Origin: Bacteroidales bacterium
GTDB taxonomy: Bacteria > Bacteroidota > Bacteroidia > Bacteroidales > UBA12481
Length of the DNA stretch: 33,626 nt
Reading direction: 5' to 3'
Assembly (NCBI GenBank): GCA_023145515.1
Contig: JAGLDP010000050.1
Location: forward strand, 1 to 33,626
Shown: positions 1 through 8,985 of the stretch, piece after piece
Layout: the number at the start of each line of letters is the position of its first letter
How positions within the stretch are numbered: the stretch's first letter is position 1
The notes under the pieces: generated by a model
Seen by the model: only the letters and a program-made list of their open reading frames with translations
Told to the model about the DNA's origin: nothing
Databases searched by the model: none
Program-made: the position numbers and the translations under genes

Positions 1-1386
1 GGATTAGAAGCTTTCAAAAGTTTCATTGCAGATCCACTTGCTCAACCTGACACAATGTTGATGACAGTGTTGCAAGGAAAAGTAAAAACACCTACAATAT
101 TCCTCCTAATAGCTGGTCTGATAATGGTAGTAACCCTCTGGACATCCAGGAAGGCAAAAGCCGTTACAAAGACTACCCTTGATTTAACAAGGCAGGAAGA
201 AGGTTACGAGCGTTTCAATTCCTCTGCATTTGCCCGTGTAATTGTACGACATTCAAGAGTAGCCGGAGGATTTTTCCATCGGATAATTCCCGCGACAGTA
301 CTTAAGTCCATTGAAAAAAGGTTCGAACCATCACCTGAAATAAAAGGAGCAGGTGTTGTGTCATTTGACTTGGTCAGAGCTTCAGTAATACTCGTTGTTG
401 CGGCTATCCTCATTGCTATCGGAACATCCCTTAAACTTCCTCTCTCAACAACCTATGTTACGTTCATGGTAGCTATGGGAACCGCTTTGGCCGACCGTGC
501 CTGGGGACGAGAGAGTGCAGTGTACAGAATAACAGGAGTACTTACAATTATTGCTGGCTGGTTTGTTACTGCATTTCTGGCTTTTACCGCATCATTCCTT
601 ATTGCAAATCTGATTAATCTGGGGGGATTAGTGGCTATTGTTATTCTCATTATCCTTACTGTTTTTCTTGCAATAAAAACACAGCTTAATCATAAAAACA
701 AGAACAAAAGTGAAGAAGGACAAGAATTACAAGCAACAACAAATGGTACATATACATTTGAAATACTAAGTTCATGTACAAACAATGTTGTTGAAGTATT
801 ACAGTCTGTAAGCAAAAATTATGTTATGGTGCTCTCAGGATTAATATCTGAAGACAGGAAAATTCTAAAAAATACAAATAGGGAGATTAAGGACTTGAAT
901 CTTAGGGCAAAAGAACTAAAAGACAACATCCCGATCACCATTGCAAATTTACCCTTGGATGCAAGCGATATTGGCCATTATTATATTCAGGAGGTAGACT
1001 ACTTGCGAGAAGTAGCACATTGCATGACATACATCTCACAACCAGCCTTTAAGCATGTTGAGAATAATCATAAAGCACTAATCCCTGCTCAGGTAGAGGA
1101 GCTGAGCTATTTGGGTCAACAGGTTGAGCACATAATACGTGAAATTCTGAGCATTATTAACAACATGGATGTCTCAAAAATTGACGAATTGATAAAATTA
1201 CAACAGACTATTCTGGAAGCCACTGACCAATACAGAAAGAATCAATTAAAACGGCTTAAATCAGAATTAGTAGGAACCAGAAACAGCCTGTTATTTATTG
1301 GTCTGCTGCATGAAACGCGGAACTTATTACTACACCTTATTAACCTGAGTAAAGCTCACCGCGACTTTTTGCTCAATAAAGAGTAA
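1..1386 (+). CDS. PiT-family inorganic phosphate permease, C-terminal part (5' end outside window)
   Basis: The frame is open from base 1, so the gene begins upstream; 461 residues are visible. Membrane segments surround a motif reading LPLSTTYVTFMVAMG, followed by W-G-R-E and a further hydrophobic pair. This resembles the second conserved repeat (P-x-S-T-T/S-H) of PiT phosphate permeases, which couple phosphate uptake to H+ or Na+ in the inner membrane. After the last membrane segment (about residue 220 of the visible part) comes a long, charged, helical cytoplasmic tail of about 210 residues, PhoU-like in character. Such tails are common on Bacteroidota PiT proteins and are thought to regulate transport. 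The gene ends in TAA and is followed by a strong terminator. Family assignment is firm; ion coupling is unknown. Confidence 0.88.
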   Translation, partial: GLEAFKSFIADPLAQPDTMLMTVLQGKVKTPTIFLLIAGLIMVVTLWTSRKAKAVTKTTLDLTRQEEGYERFNSSAFARVIVRHSRVAGGFFHRIIPATVLKSIEKRFEPSPEIKGAGVVSFDLVRASVILVVAAILIAIGTSLKLPLSTTYVTFMVAMGTALADRAWGRESAVYRITGVLTIIAGWFVTAFLAFTASFLIANLINLGGLVAIVILIILTVFLAIKTQLNHKNKNKSEEGQELQATTNGTYTFEILSSCTNNVVEVLQSVSKNYVMVLSGLISEDRKILKNTNREIKDLNLRAKELKDNIPITIANLPLDASDIGHYYIQEVDYLREVAHCMTYISQPAFKHVENNHKALIPAQVEELSYLGQQVEHIIREILSIINNMDVSKIDELIKLQQTILEATDQYRKNQLKRLKSELVGTRNSLLFIGLLHETRNLLLHLINLSKAHRDFLLNKE

Positions 1387-1410
1387 GGGGGAAAAAATTG
1401 TATAAAAAAA

Positions 1411-1446
1411 TGAAGGCCCGTTCAACTCAATTTGAACGGGTTTTCT
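1411..1446 (+). terminator. Rho-independent terminator after the PiT gene
   Basis: A perfect 9-bp stem, CCCGTTCAA (1417-1425) and TTGAACGGG (1432-1440), encloses a 6-base loop and is followed directly by TTTT. It lies 30 bases after the PiT stop codon and 31 bases before the next start, so the two phosphate transporter genes are probably separate transcription units. An A-run at 1404-1410 precedes the stem. Confidence 0.88.
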
Positions 1447-1471
1447 ATCTTTATGTTTTCAAAACTAAACT

Positions 1472-3169
1472 ATGGAATTTGGAATTGTTGAGATCCTGAA
1501 ACTGGTTGGTTCGCTGGGTGTTTTTCTTTTTGGAATGAAACTGATGAGTGAAGCCCTTCAAAAGGTTTCTGGCAGTAAGCTACGCAGCATTCTGGCTGCT
1601 ATGACCTCTTCAAGAGTCAAGGGAGTTTTATCTGGTGTTCTTATTACTGCGGTCATTCAATCATCCTCAGCTACCACAGTTATGCTGGTAAGCTTTGTAA
1701 ATGCCGGACTAATAAATCTAGTTGAATCCATTGGTATTATTATGGGTGCTAATATTGGCACCACGGTAACAGCCTGGTTAATATCAATTCTGGGTTTTAA
1801 AGTTCAAATAAGTGCTTTGAGCTTACCCCTGATCGGAATTACTTTGCCCCTCTTGTTTTCAAAAAACGACAAGCACAAGTCGCTGGGTGAGATAGCTCTG
1901 GGTTTTGCTCTGCTATTTATTGGTTTAGACTATTTGAAGGCAAATGTTCCTGATATTAAGAATAATCCCCAGATTCTCGAATTCCTGGCTGAGTTTAATG
2001 ATCTGGGCATGTTATCCTTCGTTATCTTTCTGGCTATCGGTACTATATTGACAGTAGTTATTCAATCCTCTTCAGCAACTATGGCCTTAACGCTAGTTAT
2101 GTGCAGCAATGGTTGGATTGGCTTTGAAACTGCTGCAGCAATGGTTTTAGGTGAAAATATTGGTACAACCATAACTGCAAATCTTGCAGCTTCAGTTGCA
2201 AACACATCAGCCAAACAAACGGCAAGGGCACACTTTATATTTAACTTTTTCGGGGTGGTATGGATGGCCCTGGCTTTTCCGTTCTTCTTAAAAGGCATCG
2301 ATTTCATCGTGATGCAGGGAGGTGCTGAGTCTGCTTTTGAATCTCCTAAAAGTCTGCCAATTGCTTTATCCTTATTCCATACCGTTTTTAATATCCTCAA
2401 TGTTCTCTTGCTAATACCTTTTACCAAGCTTATTGCTAACACTGCAATCAAATTGGTTAAACAAGGAGAGGAGGATGAGGAATTTACTTTGAAATACATA
2501 AATACCGGCATGCTGGATACTGCCGAACTATCTCTTTTACAGTGTAAGAATGAAATTGTTTCTTATTCTTCCCATGTTAAAAAAATGTTCCTTCGGGTTG
2601 AAAATCTACTAACAGAAACAAATTCGAAAAAGTTTAATAAAATAATTGAAAAAGTTGAAAAATGGGAAGAGGCAAGTGACCTGACAGAGCTGGAGATTGC
2701 AAAATATCTAACACAAATATCTAACAATCACCTGAGTGCTAAAGGGTCTATGAAGATAAAAGTTTATCTCAATATTATTGACAATCTGGAAAGCATCTCT
2801 GATTCATCTTATAATCTTGCAAGATCCTTCAAAAGAAAAGCCTCTGAAAAAGCCTGGTTTAGTCCTGAAATAAGAGATAGCATTCAACAAATATTTAGTC
2901 TTGTTGAAGAATCACTTGATAATATGTGTGATATGCTTAAAGCCAACTCCTCTTCTCTCGAATTAACTAAGGCAAATGAGCTTGAAACCAGCATTAATCA
3001 GTTTAGAAACAAGCTCAGAAAAGAGCATTTGGCTAGTATTGAAGACCAGAAAGAGTATACTTATTTTGCAGGAGTAATTTATAGCGATCTTTTTGCAGAA
3101 AGTGAAAAACTAGCTGACTATGTATACAATGTTTGTGAGTCGGCAGTAGAATTAAATACCAAGGAATAG
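1472..3169 (+). CDS. Na+/phosphate cotransporter (NptA/YjbB type) with PhoU-like C-terminal domain
   Basis: The 565-residue protein has the duplicated signature of the Na/Pi-cotransporter family: QSSSAT at residues 63-68 and again at 198-203, each followed by a G-A/E-N-I-G-T-T motif (92-98 and 227-233). Eight or so hydrophobic segments fill residues 1-335. Residues from about 340 to the end are soluble, charged and helical, as in the PhoU-like domains fused to YjbB-type proteins. Family members move phosphate with Na+; E. coli YjbB has been linked to phosphate export, so the direction here is not certain. The stop codon directly abuts that of the opposing TlpA-like gene. Confidence 0.9.
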   Translation: MEFGIVEILKLVGSLGVFLFGMKLMSEALQKVSGSKLRSILAAMTSSRVKGVLSGVLITAVIQSSSATTVMLVSFVNAGLINLVESIGIIMGANIGTTVTAWLISILGFKVQISALSLPLIGITLPLLFSKNDKHKSLGEIALGFALLFIGLDYLKANVPDIKNNPQILEFLAEFNDLGMLSFVIFLAIGTILTVVIQSSSATMALTLVMCSNGWIGFETAAAMVLGENIGTTITANLAASVANTSAKQTARAHFIFNFFGVVWMALAFPFFLKGIDFIVMQGGAESAFESPKSLPIALSLFHTVFNILNVLLLIPFTKLIANTAIKLVKQGEEDEEFTLKYINTGMLDTAELSLLQCKNEIVSYSSHVKKMFLRVENLLTETNSKKFNKIIEKVEKWEEASDLTELEIAKYLTQISNNHLSAKGSMKIKVYLNIIDNLESISDSSYNLARSFKRKASEKAWFSPEIRDSIQQIFSLVEESLDNMCDMLKANSSSLELTKANELETSINQFRNKLRKEHLASIEDQKEYTYFAGVIYSDLFAESEKLADYVYNVCESAVELNTKE

Positions 3170-4540
3170 CTACAACAAGCCAGAGATCAATTGCCTGAGG
3201 TGCTGTGGATTGCGCGGTTTTCCTATGATCTTTTTATTATTATCCAGTAAGATCATGCTTGGCGTGGCGCGGATTCCATAGTCGTAGGCAATAGAACAAT
3301 CCCATCCTTTCAATTCAGAATAGTTTATCCAGGTATAATGACCTTTACCTAGTGCTTTTTCGTACTCTTTTGAATCCATATCTAAAGAAATCGCCACAAT
3401 CTCAAACCCTTTGCTTTTATACTGATCATAAATATGTTTGATCTCAGGCAACATTTCTGTGCAATGCTGGCACCAGCTAGCCCAAAATAGAACCAATACT
3501 ACAGGCTGTTTCATTTCGGAAAGAATATACGGACCAGATGCAAGAGGCATGATAATATCAGGAGCAGTAATACCAAGGGCTGTTTTCTTAATAGCAGCCA
3601 GTGTTTCTGCCAACTCACTACTTCGGGATTCATCTTTACAGGAAGCTTCAAGCAGATAGTTCTCAGTAAAATAAGCAAAGAATGCTTCAAACTCAGAGCG
3701 CTCAAACATCAAAGCAAGCTCTTGAAGGAGAAAAGAAAACATCGCATCGTTTACAGCTGCCTGAGACAGCAGCCTGTTCAATCCACCAATCATAGCTTCC
3801 TCTACTTCGTTTGGAGGAAATGCCTGTTGATATAATCCAAAGTAGCTTTTTACTCTGGATATTAGAGGAGGACTATACATTAATACAGAGTCATTAAAAT
3901 CAAGTCCTGTAAAGAAGTTCTCCAAAACATAATCACGTTCCTCCTCCATACTCAAACCAACCGGCACCTGTGGAGATTGCTCAACTTTCAGGAACCTCGC
4001 TACATAGCTGTTGGGATAACTTTGTATAATCTGCTTTGATACTGTCTCAGGATCTGTCTGTCTGATTCCGGCTAATTCTTTGTCAATCGCTTTATAAAAA
4101 GGCTCAGAAGGATCATATAGCGACAGCAGACTCGAAAGATACTCCTGCTTTCTATTCAAGAGTATGAAAAAATTCATGTACCTGTTCCATAGTTCATTTT
4201 CATCTGAACTGATAACCTTCAGATTATCAACAGGAGAATTAAAGCTGGTGTGAAGAACAATGTTCTCCTTATTGAAGATAAAATCCAGCCATGTACGAGG
4301 ACCCATAACAACTCTATACATTCCGGGATGAGCATCAGCAGATAGTGAGAAGTTAACCTGTCCGGGTTGTTGAGTATGAACAGAATCAATTACATCACCT
4401 GTTCTGTCGCCAATAAACTCATAAAGATAGGCCTTAGATGTTAGCATCGAATCGACCTGGATCTGAATTGTATATTGGCCCTGAGCACTGCTAACAATCA
4501 GGCCTTGCAATACAAGCAATACTATCCAAAATTGTTTCAT
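3170..4540 (-). CDS. TlpA-like thioredoxin-fold lipoprotein/periplasmic protein with N-terminal DUF4369-like region
   Basis: The 456-residue protein starts with a signal peptide (cleavage near A19-Q20). Residues 22-100 form a beta-rich region like the DUF4369 domain that often precedes TlpA/AhpC-type thioredoxin domains in Bacteroidota. The middle (110-320) is helical. Residues 325-456 form a thioredoxin fold with the redox motif W-C-Q-H-C (C357 and C360) and a cis-proline loop ATPS (P427). The role is probably a periplasmic thiol-disulfide oxidoreductase, for example in cytochrome maturation or protein repair; the partner is unknown. It lies 5 bases after atpG, so it is probably cotranscribed with the ATP synthase genes. 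A further Cys pair (C301 and C415) is not part of the motif. Confidence 0.85.
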   Translation of the reverse strand: MKQFWIVLLVLQGLIVSSAQGQYTIQIQVDSMLTSKAYLYEFIGDRTGDVIDSVHTQQPGQVNFSLSADAHPGMYRVVMGPRTWLDFIFNKENIVLHTSFNSPVDNLKVISSDENELWNRYMNFFILLNRKQEYLSSLLSLYDPSEPFYKAIDKELAGIRQTDPETVSKQIIQSYPNSYVARFLKVEQSPQVPVGLSMEEERDYVLENFFTGLDFNDSVLMYSPPLISRVKSYFGLYQQAFPPNEVEEAMIGGLNRLLSQAAVNDAMFSFLLQELALMFERSEFEAFFAYFTENYLLEASCKDESRSSELAETLAAIKKTALGITAPDIIMPLASGPYILSEMKQPVVLVLFWASWCQHCTEMLPEIKHIYDQYKSKGFEIVAISLDMDSKEYEKALGKGHYTWINYSELKGWDCSIAYDYGIRATPSMILLDNNKKIIGKPRNPQHLRQLISGLL

Positions 4541-4545
4541 TTCTC

Positions 4546-5424
4546 TTATGCTTTCAGTGCCTCTGCACCACCTACAATTTCAAGTATTTCGTTTGTAATA
4601 GATGCTTGTCTGGCTTTATTATAAGACAAATTAAGATCAGCAATCATCTCAGTAGCATTATCCGTTGCCTGGTGCATTGCAGTCATTCTTGCTCCGTGTT
4701 CTGCTGCTTTAGAATCCAGAATAGCCTTAAAAAACTGGATTTTGAGGGCATCCGGAATAAGAACTTTGATCATATATTCAAGGCTTGGCTCAAAAATATA
4801 ATTGTTTAAGTGCTGTGTATGCTCCTCCTGATTCATTTGCAGCGGCAGATATTGTTCATGAGTAAGAATCTGCGAAGCTGCATTCTTGAACTCATTATAA
4901 ATCAGGTCAATTCTATCATACTTACCTTCAGCAAACTGATCCATCAAGATCTGGGCTTGTATCTGAATACTATCAAAACTTGATACCTCCAGAATTTCAT
5001 TTGAAAGGATTGTAAAGCTGTAACCCTTACTTTTCAGAATATCCCCACCCTTTTTACCAACGAGTATCAGCTCAACCTGTCCTTTTTGAAATTGTTCTTC
5101 ATAAACAGTTCCAAGCAGTTCAACAGTTTTTTTAAACACATTGGAATTAAAACCTCCACACAGTCCCCGATTCGCAGTAATAAGAACCAATGCTACCTTC
5201 TCAACCTGTCGCTGAGTAGAATAAGGATTCTCCTCAGCTGTTTCAACACTACTGCTTATGTGAGTTAGAATTTCATGCAGTTTTCTAGCATACGGACGCA
5301 TTTGGAGAATGGAATCCTGAGCCTTTTTGAGTTTAGCCGCTGAAACCATTTTCATTGCACTGGTAATCTGCCTGGTAGATTTTACCGAGCTTATTCTGGT
5401 GCGTATTTCTTTCAGGCTGGCCAT
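4546..5424 (-). CDS. atpG: F1 ATP synthase gamma subunit
   Basis: The 292-residue protein has the typical N-terminal helix (starting M-A-S-L-K-E-I-R-T-R-I) and a C-terminal helix ending N-E-I-L-E-I-V-G-G-A, which together make the central rotor shaft. The near-terminal motif R-Q-A-S-I-T-N-E-I is the family signature. The subunit couples c-ring rotation to catalysis in alpha3-beta3. It lies 3 bases after atpA and 5 bases before the TlpA-like gene. Length matches the family (about 285-295). Confidence 0.98.
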   Translation of the reverse strand: MASLKEIRTRISSVKSTRQITSAMKMVSAAKLKKAQDSILQMRPYARKLHEILTHISSSVETAEENPYSTQRQVEKVALVLITANRGLCGGFNSNVFKKTVELLGTVYEEQFQKGQVELILVGKKGGDILKSKGYSFTILSNEILEVSSFDSIQIQAQILMDQFAEGKYDRIDLIYNEFKNAASQILTHEQYLPLQMNQEEHTQHLNNYIFEPSLEYMIKVLIPDALKIQFFKAILDSKAAEHGARMTAMHQATDNATEMIADLNLSYNKARQASITNEILEIVGGAEALKA

Positions 5425-5427
5425 TGC

Positions 5428-7005
5428 TTATTTATATTTTGCTGAAAATTCCTTAGCGGCATTCTTCAGTACTTCTTCTGTATCAGGGGTAATCTTCCCA
5501 GTTAGCAATTCGGCTAGTGTCTTCTTTTCCTTCAGCTCAAGATACTCCAGAAAATCATTCTGAAACTCCTTAACCTTATCAAGCGGTACATCCGAGATCA
5601 GTCCACGAGTACCACAAAACAAAATGGCTATTTGCTTATCTACAGGCATAGGCTCATGAAGTCCTTGCTTCAGAATCTCCACATTTCGTGCTCCTTTACC
5701 CAGAACAGCAAGTGTAGCAGCGTCGAGATCTGATCCAAACTTTGAGAAAGCCTCCAGTTCACGATATTGTGCCTGATCAAGTTTCAGCGTACCCGCAACT
5801 TTTTTCATAGCCTTTACCTGGGCTGCTCCACCGACACGTGAAACTGAAATACCAACATTAATTGCTGGTCTTACACCAGAGTTGAACAATCTGGATTCAA
5901 GGAAAATTTGTCCGTCAGTAATAGAGATTACATTAGTTGGTATATATGCTGAAACGTCTCCTGCTTGTGTTTCAATGATTGGAAGTGCTGTCAGTGATCC
6001 TCCACCCTTAACTCTATCCTTTAAAGCATCAGGAAGGTCATTCATTTTTTGAGCAATCTCATCAGACTCAATGATTTTAGCTGCTCTTTCAAGCAAACGA
6101 GAATGCAAATAAAACACATCTCCTGGATATGCTTCACGTCCTGGAGGGCGACGAAGAAGCAGAGAAACTTCTCTATATGATACGGCTTGTTTTGACAAGT
6201 CATCATAAACTATGAGTGCAGATCTGCCAGTATCTCTAAAAAACTCACCAATAGCTGCACCCGCAAATGGAGCATAAAACTGCATAGCAGCAGGATCGGC
6301 AGCAGTTGCAGTAACTATTACTGTATAAGACATAGCTCCATAATGCTCAAGCGTTTTAGCAATTTGAGCTACAGTTGAACCCTTTTGTCCGATAGAAACA
6401 TAGATACAATATACAGGTTCACCTTTATCGTAAAACTCTTTTTGATTGATAATGGTATCAAGGGCAATTGCAGTTTTACCTGTTTGACGATCGCCAATAA
6501 TCAACTCCCTTTGTCCTCTCCCAATCGGAATCATTGCATCAATTGCCTTGATCCCTGTTTGAAGAGGCTCATTAACAGGCTGACGGAAAATCACACCCGG
6601 GGCTTTTCTTTCAAGAGGCAGTTCAAGAAGCTCACCTTGCACCGGACCTTTACCATCAAGTGGCTCTCCAATAGTATTAATAATCCGTCCGAGCAACTGC
6701 TCACCAACAGGTATAGAGGCAATCTTTTGTGTACGCTTAACCAATCCTCCTTCTCTAATTCCTTCGGTTGGACCCAGTAAAACGGCGCCAACATTATCTT
6801 CTTCAAGATTTAGAACAATCCCTTTTACTCCATTTTCGAATTCTATTAATTCATTGGCCTGCACATTTGACAGACCATATACGCGGGCAATTCCATCACC
6901 AACCTGAAGAACAGTTCCTACCTCTTCCATCTGGGTGCTGAGCTGAATCCCTTCAAGTTGCTTCTTTAATATTTCAGATACTTCTGCAGGTTTAATGTGG
7001 GCCAT
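5428..7005 (-). CDS. atpA: F1 ATP synthase alpha subunit
   Basis: The 525-residue protein carries the non-catalytic-site P-loop G-D-R-Q-T-G-K-T (171-178). Further on are the arginine-rich [15 protein letters not shown] segment and the alpha/beta signature [14 protein letters not shown], whose Arg belongs to the arginine-finger region. It has no signal or membrane segment. The start ([10 protein letters not shown]) matches the usual alpha N-terminus. The preceding gene is an unknown 185-residue protein rather than atpH directly, which is unusual. Confidence 0.98.
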   Translation of the reverse strand: MAHIKPAEVSEILKKQLEGIQLSTQMEEVGTVLQVGDGIARVYGLSNVQANELIEFENGVKGIVLNLEEDNVGAVLLGPTEGIREGGLVKRTQKIASIPVGEQLLGRIINTIGEPLDGKGPVQGELLELPLERKAPGVIFRQPVNEPLQTGIKAIDAMIPIGRGQRELIIGDRQTGKTAIALDTIINQKEFYDKGEPVYCIYVSIGQKGSTVAQIAKTLEHYGAMSYTVIVTATAADPAAMQFYAPFAGAAIGEFFRDTGRSALIVYDDLSKQAVSYREVSLLLRRPPGREAYPGDVFYLHSRLLERAAKIIESDEIAQKMNDLPDALKDRVKGGGSLTALPIIETQAGDVSAYIPTNVISITDGQIFLESRLFNSGVRPAINVGISVSRVGGAAQVKAMKKVAGTLKLDQAQYRELEAFSKFGSDLDAATLAVLGKGARNVEILKQGLHEPMPVDKQIAILFCGTRGLISDVPLDKVKEFQNDFLEYLELKEKKTLAELLTGKITPDTEEVLKNAAKEFSAKYK

Positions 7006-7013
7006 AATCCTAT

Positions 7014-7571
7014 CTATTTTTCAATATTGGGCAATAATTTGATAAAACACTCTTCGGAAACATGGAAGAAAACATCTGTTTCCTCTCCGCTAAATTCTAT
7101 TTTTGAGCCATCATATTCAATCAGCTCTAATCCATTTTCTTCACCCAGAATAACAACATCTCCATGCCCTGAGCGATATAAAAAGCATAAAGGCTTTTTG
7201 CCTTTAGCCTCCTCAATGAAGGCCACGGTTGATTCAATATCTGTATCAACCATAAATTCCAATCTGTGGGCAACTGCTGAGAGGCCCTTTTTTCTAGACT
7301 GCACCAAGGGAGCTTCTGGTAAATTTAATACATGAAATCCGGTATCCGGCTTCATTGAAATACTAATGGATACACCCTGATTATCCTTATTGTTTTCTAT
7401 AATATCTGACTTATGAGACCAAGCTAATACGGCTGGAAATGAACGTTTTCTTTTTGATGCTGAATAGGATGATTTCGAATTATTTGAATCACTCCCTCCC
7501 TGAATATTTTTTACATATTTCTTTGAATCCGGACGGAATATAGTTAGCAACCATTTAAAGAAACGTTTCAT
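7014..7571 (-). CDS. Unknown 185-residue protein inside the ATP synthase operon
   Basis: I do not recognise this family. It sits between atpH and atpA with gaps of 10 and 8 bases, so it must be cotranscribed with them. Residues 1-12 are amphipathic and basic ([12 protein letters not shown]), possibly a membrane-touching helix. Residues 16-45 are a low-complexity, Ser/Asn/Lys-rich linker. Residues 46-185 look like one compact, beta-rich cytosolic domain with an acidic C-terminal third ([12 protein letters not shown], then several Glu/Asp). There is no P-loop, Cys pair or transmembrane helix. Start is ATG at 7571. A role in assembling or regulating ATP synthase is suggested only by position. 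Confidence 0.85.
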   Translation of the reverse strand: MKRFFKWLLTIFRPDSKKYVKNIQGGSDSNNSKSSYSASKRKRSFPAVLAWSHKSDIIENNKDNQGVSISISMKPDTGFHVLNLPEAPLVQSRKKGLSAVAHRLEFMVDTDIESTVAFIEEAKGKKPLCFLYRSGHGDVVILGEENGLELIEYDGSKIEFSGEETDVFFHVSEECFIKLLPNIEK

Positions 7572-7581
7572 AGCACTTGCA

Positions 7582-8130
7582 TTATTGAATAATAGTTTGG
7601 TCTAGTTCACGTCTGATTTTTTTCAATTGAGAAGCAATACTGAGATCAAGTTGCTCATCATCAACCCGAAGGACAAATCCTCCTATCAGATCCTGATCAT
7701 TTAGTTCTTCAAGCTCAACTTCTGCATTATATTTTTGCTTCAACAAGATCTTAATTTTCTCAAGGCTATCGGTCTGGCTTTTTGTAACAGTGGTCAATTT
7801 TGCACTGATGATTCCCTGATCTTTCCTGTACAGATAAAAGAACTTTCTGATCATTGCCGGCAAATAACTCTCTCGCTTATTTCTTGTAATTAGCTCCAGA
7901 AATCGAAAGCTCAGCTCTTCGCAATGATTCTTAAAGATATCATTCAAAATAGACAGCTTATCGCTCACTTGTACAACAGGACTCTGAATAAACTCAGAAA
8001 ATTCAGGTGTTTCTTGTATCAGCTTATCGATATATTTCAAATCAGCAAGCACCTGCTCAGTAAGTTTAAATTCACGAGCCGATGCATATAAGGCTTTAGC
8101 GTAGCGGACAGCTATTGAACTATCATTCAT
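7582..8130 (-). CDS. atpH: F1 ATP synthase delta subunit (OSCP)
   Basis: The 182-residue protein begins with the typical delta motif (I-A-V-R-Y-A-K-A-L-Y) and ends with the conserved G-G-F-V-L-R-V-D-D-x-Q-L-D-L-S-I-x-S-Q-L-K-K-I. It links the F1 head to the peripheral stalk. The length is normal. It begins 2 bases after the atpF stop codon. Confidence 0.96.
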   Translation of the reverse strand: MNDSSIAVRYAKALYASAREFKLTEQVLADLKYIDKLIQETPEFSEFIQSPVVQVSDKLSILNDIFKNHCEELSFRFLELITRNKRESYLPAMIRKFFYLYRKDQGIISAKLTTVTKSQTDSLEKIKILLKQKYNAEVELEELNDQDLIGGFVLRVDDEQLDLSIASQLKKIRRELDQTIIQ

Positions 8131-8132
8131 AA

Positions 8133-8627
8133 TTAATTCAGCTTCAAATCCTTAAGCATATCATTCATCAATGCATCTCTTTTGGTGTTATCACTCAATT
8201 CCTTACGTAGAATTTTTTCTGCCACCTGAACTGAAAGAACTGAAATCTGCTCCTTAATTTCACCTATTGCACTAACTTTTTCACTCTCTATTAATTTTCT
8301 TGCATTTTCAAGCATCTTTTCACCCTCCTTTACTGCCTCTGAACGTGCTGCTTCAAGCATTTCATCTCTCATCTTTCTGGCTTCAACCATAAGAACATCT
8401 CTTTCAGCACGTGCTTCTGTCATAATTTTCTCATGATCTGCCTTCAATGCAGCCATTTCTTTTCTGGCATTTTCGGCAGCCTGAAGAGCCTCTTCTATCG
8501 ACTCCTCCCTTCCCTTCAGTCCTTTAAGAATTGGTCCCCAAGCAAATTTAGCAAGTATAAAAAAGACCAGTCCGAATGAAAGAACCATCCAGAAAATCGT
8601 ACCATAAGCGGGACTAATTAAACCCAT
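8133..8627 (-). CDS. atpF: F0 ATP synthase b subunit (peripheral stalk)
   Basis: The 164-residue protein has one N-terminal membrane helix (about residues 9-28) followed by a long charged coiled coil (30-150) rich in Ala, Glu and Lys, as expected for the stalk subunit. It ends just before atpH. A terminator-like hairpin lies in the 66-base gap between it and the upstream atpE gene, so its expression could be lower than that of atpE. Confidence 0.96.
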   Translation of the reverse strand: MGLISPAYGTIFWMVLSFGLVFFILAKFAWGPILKGLKGREESIEEALQAAENARKEMAALKADHEKIMTEARAERDVLMVEARKMRDEMLEAARSEAVKEGEKMLENARKLIESEKVSAIGEIKEQISVLSVQVAEKILRKELSDNTKRDALMNDMLKDLKLN

Positions 8628-8647
8628 GTCAATGTTTTTGCTAGATT

Positions 8648-8687
8648 AAAAAAATGGTTGCAGAACGGCTACCCCGAACTGCAACCA
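8648..8687 (-). terminator. Hairpin with T-run between atpE and atpF (partial terminator or mRNA stabiliser)
   Basis: Read on the minus strand, TGGTTGCAG (8687-8679) pairs with CTGCAACCA (8663-8655): a perfect 9-bp stem with a 15-base loop, followed directly by seven T (8654-8648). It begins 7 bases after the atpE stop codon and ends 21 bases before the atpF start. The shape is that of an intrinsic terminator, yet essential atp genes lie downstream, so it is probably leaky or works as a 3'-end stabiliser for upstream atpE mRNA. The structure is seen; its role is inferred. Confidence 0.7.
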
Positions 8688-8693
8688 AAAGGC

Positions 8694-8969
<276 letters not shown>

Positions 8970-8985
8970 TTAGGATACAGAAAAT

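Noticed and set aside
2062-2511. 149-residue minus-strand ORF within the Na/Pi gene
   Set aside because: The opposite strand has family motifs (QSSSAT repeat), so this is a shadow frame.
6385-6780. 131-residue plus-strand ORF within atpA
   Set aside because: It is antisense to the highly conserved atpA P-loop region and has no recognisable protein features.
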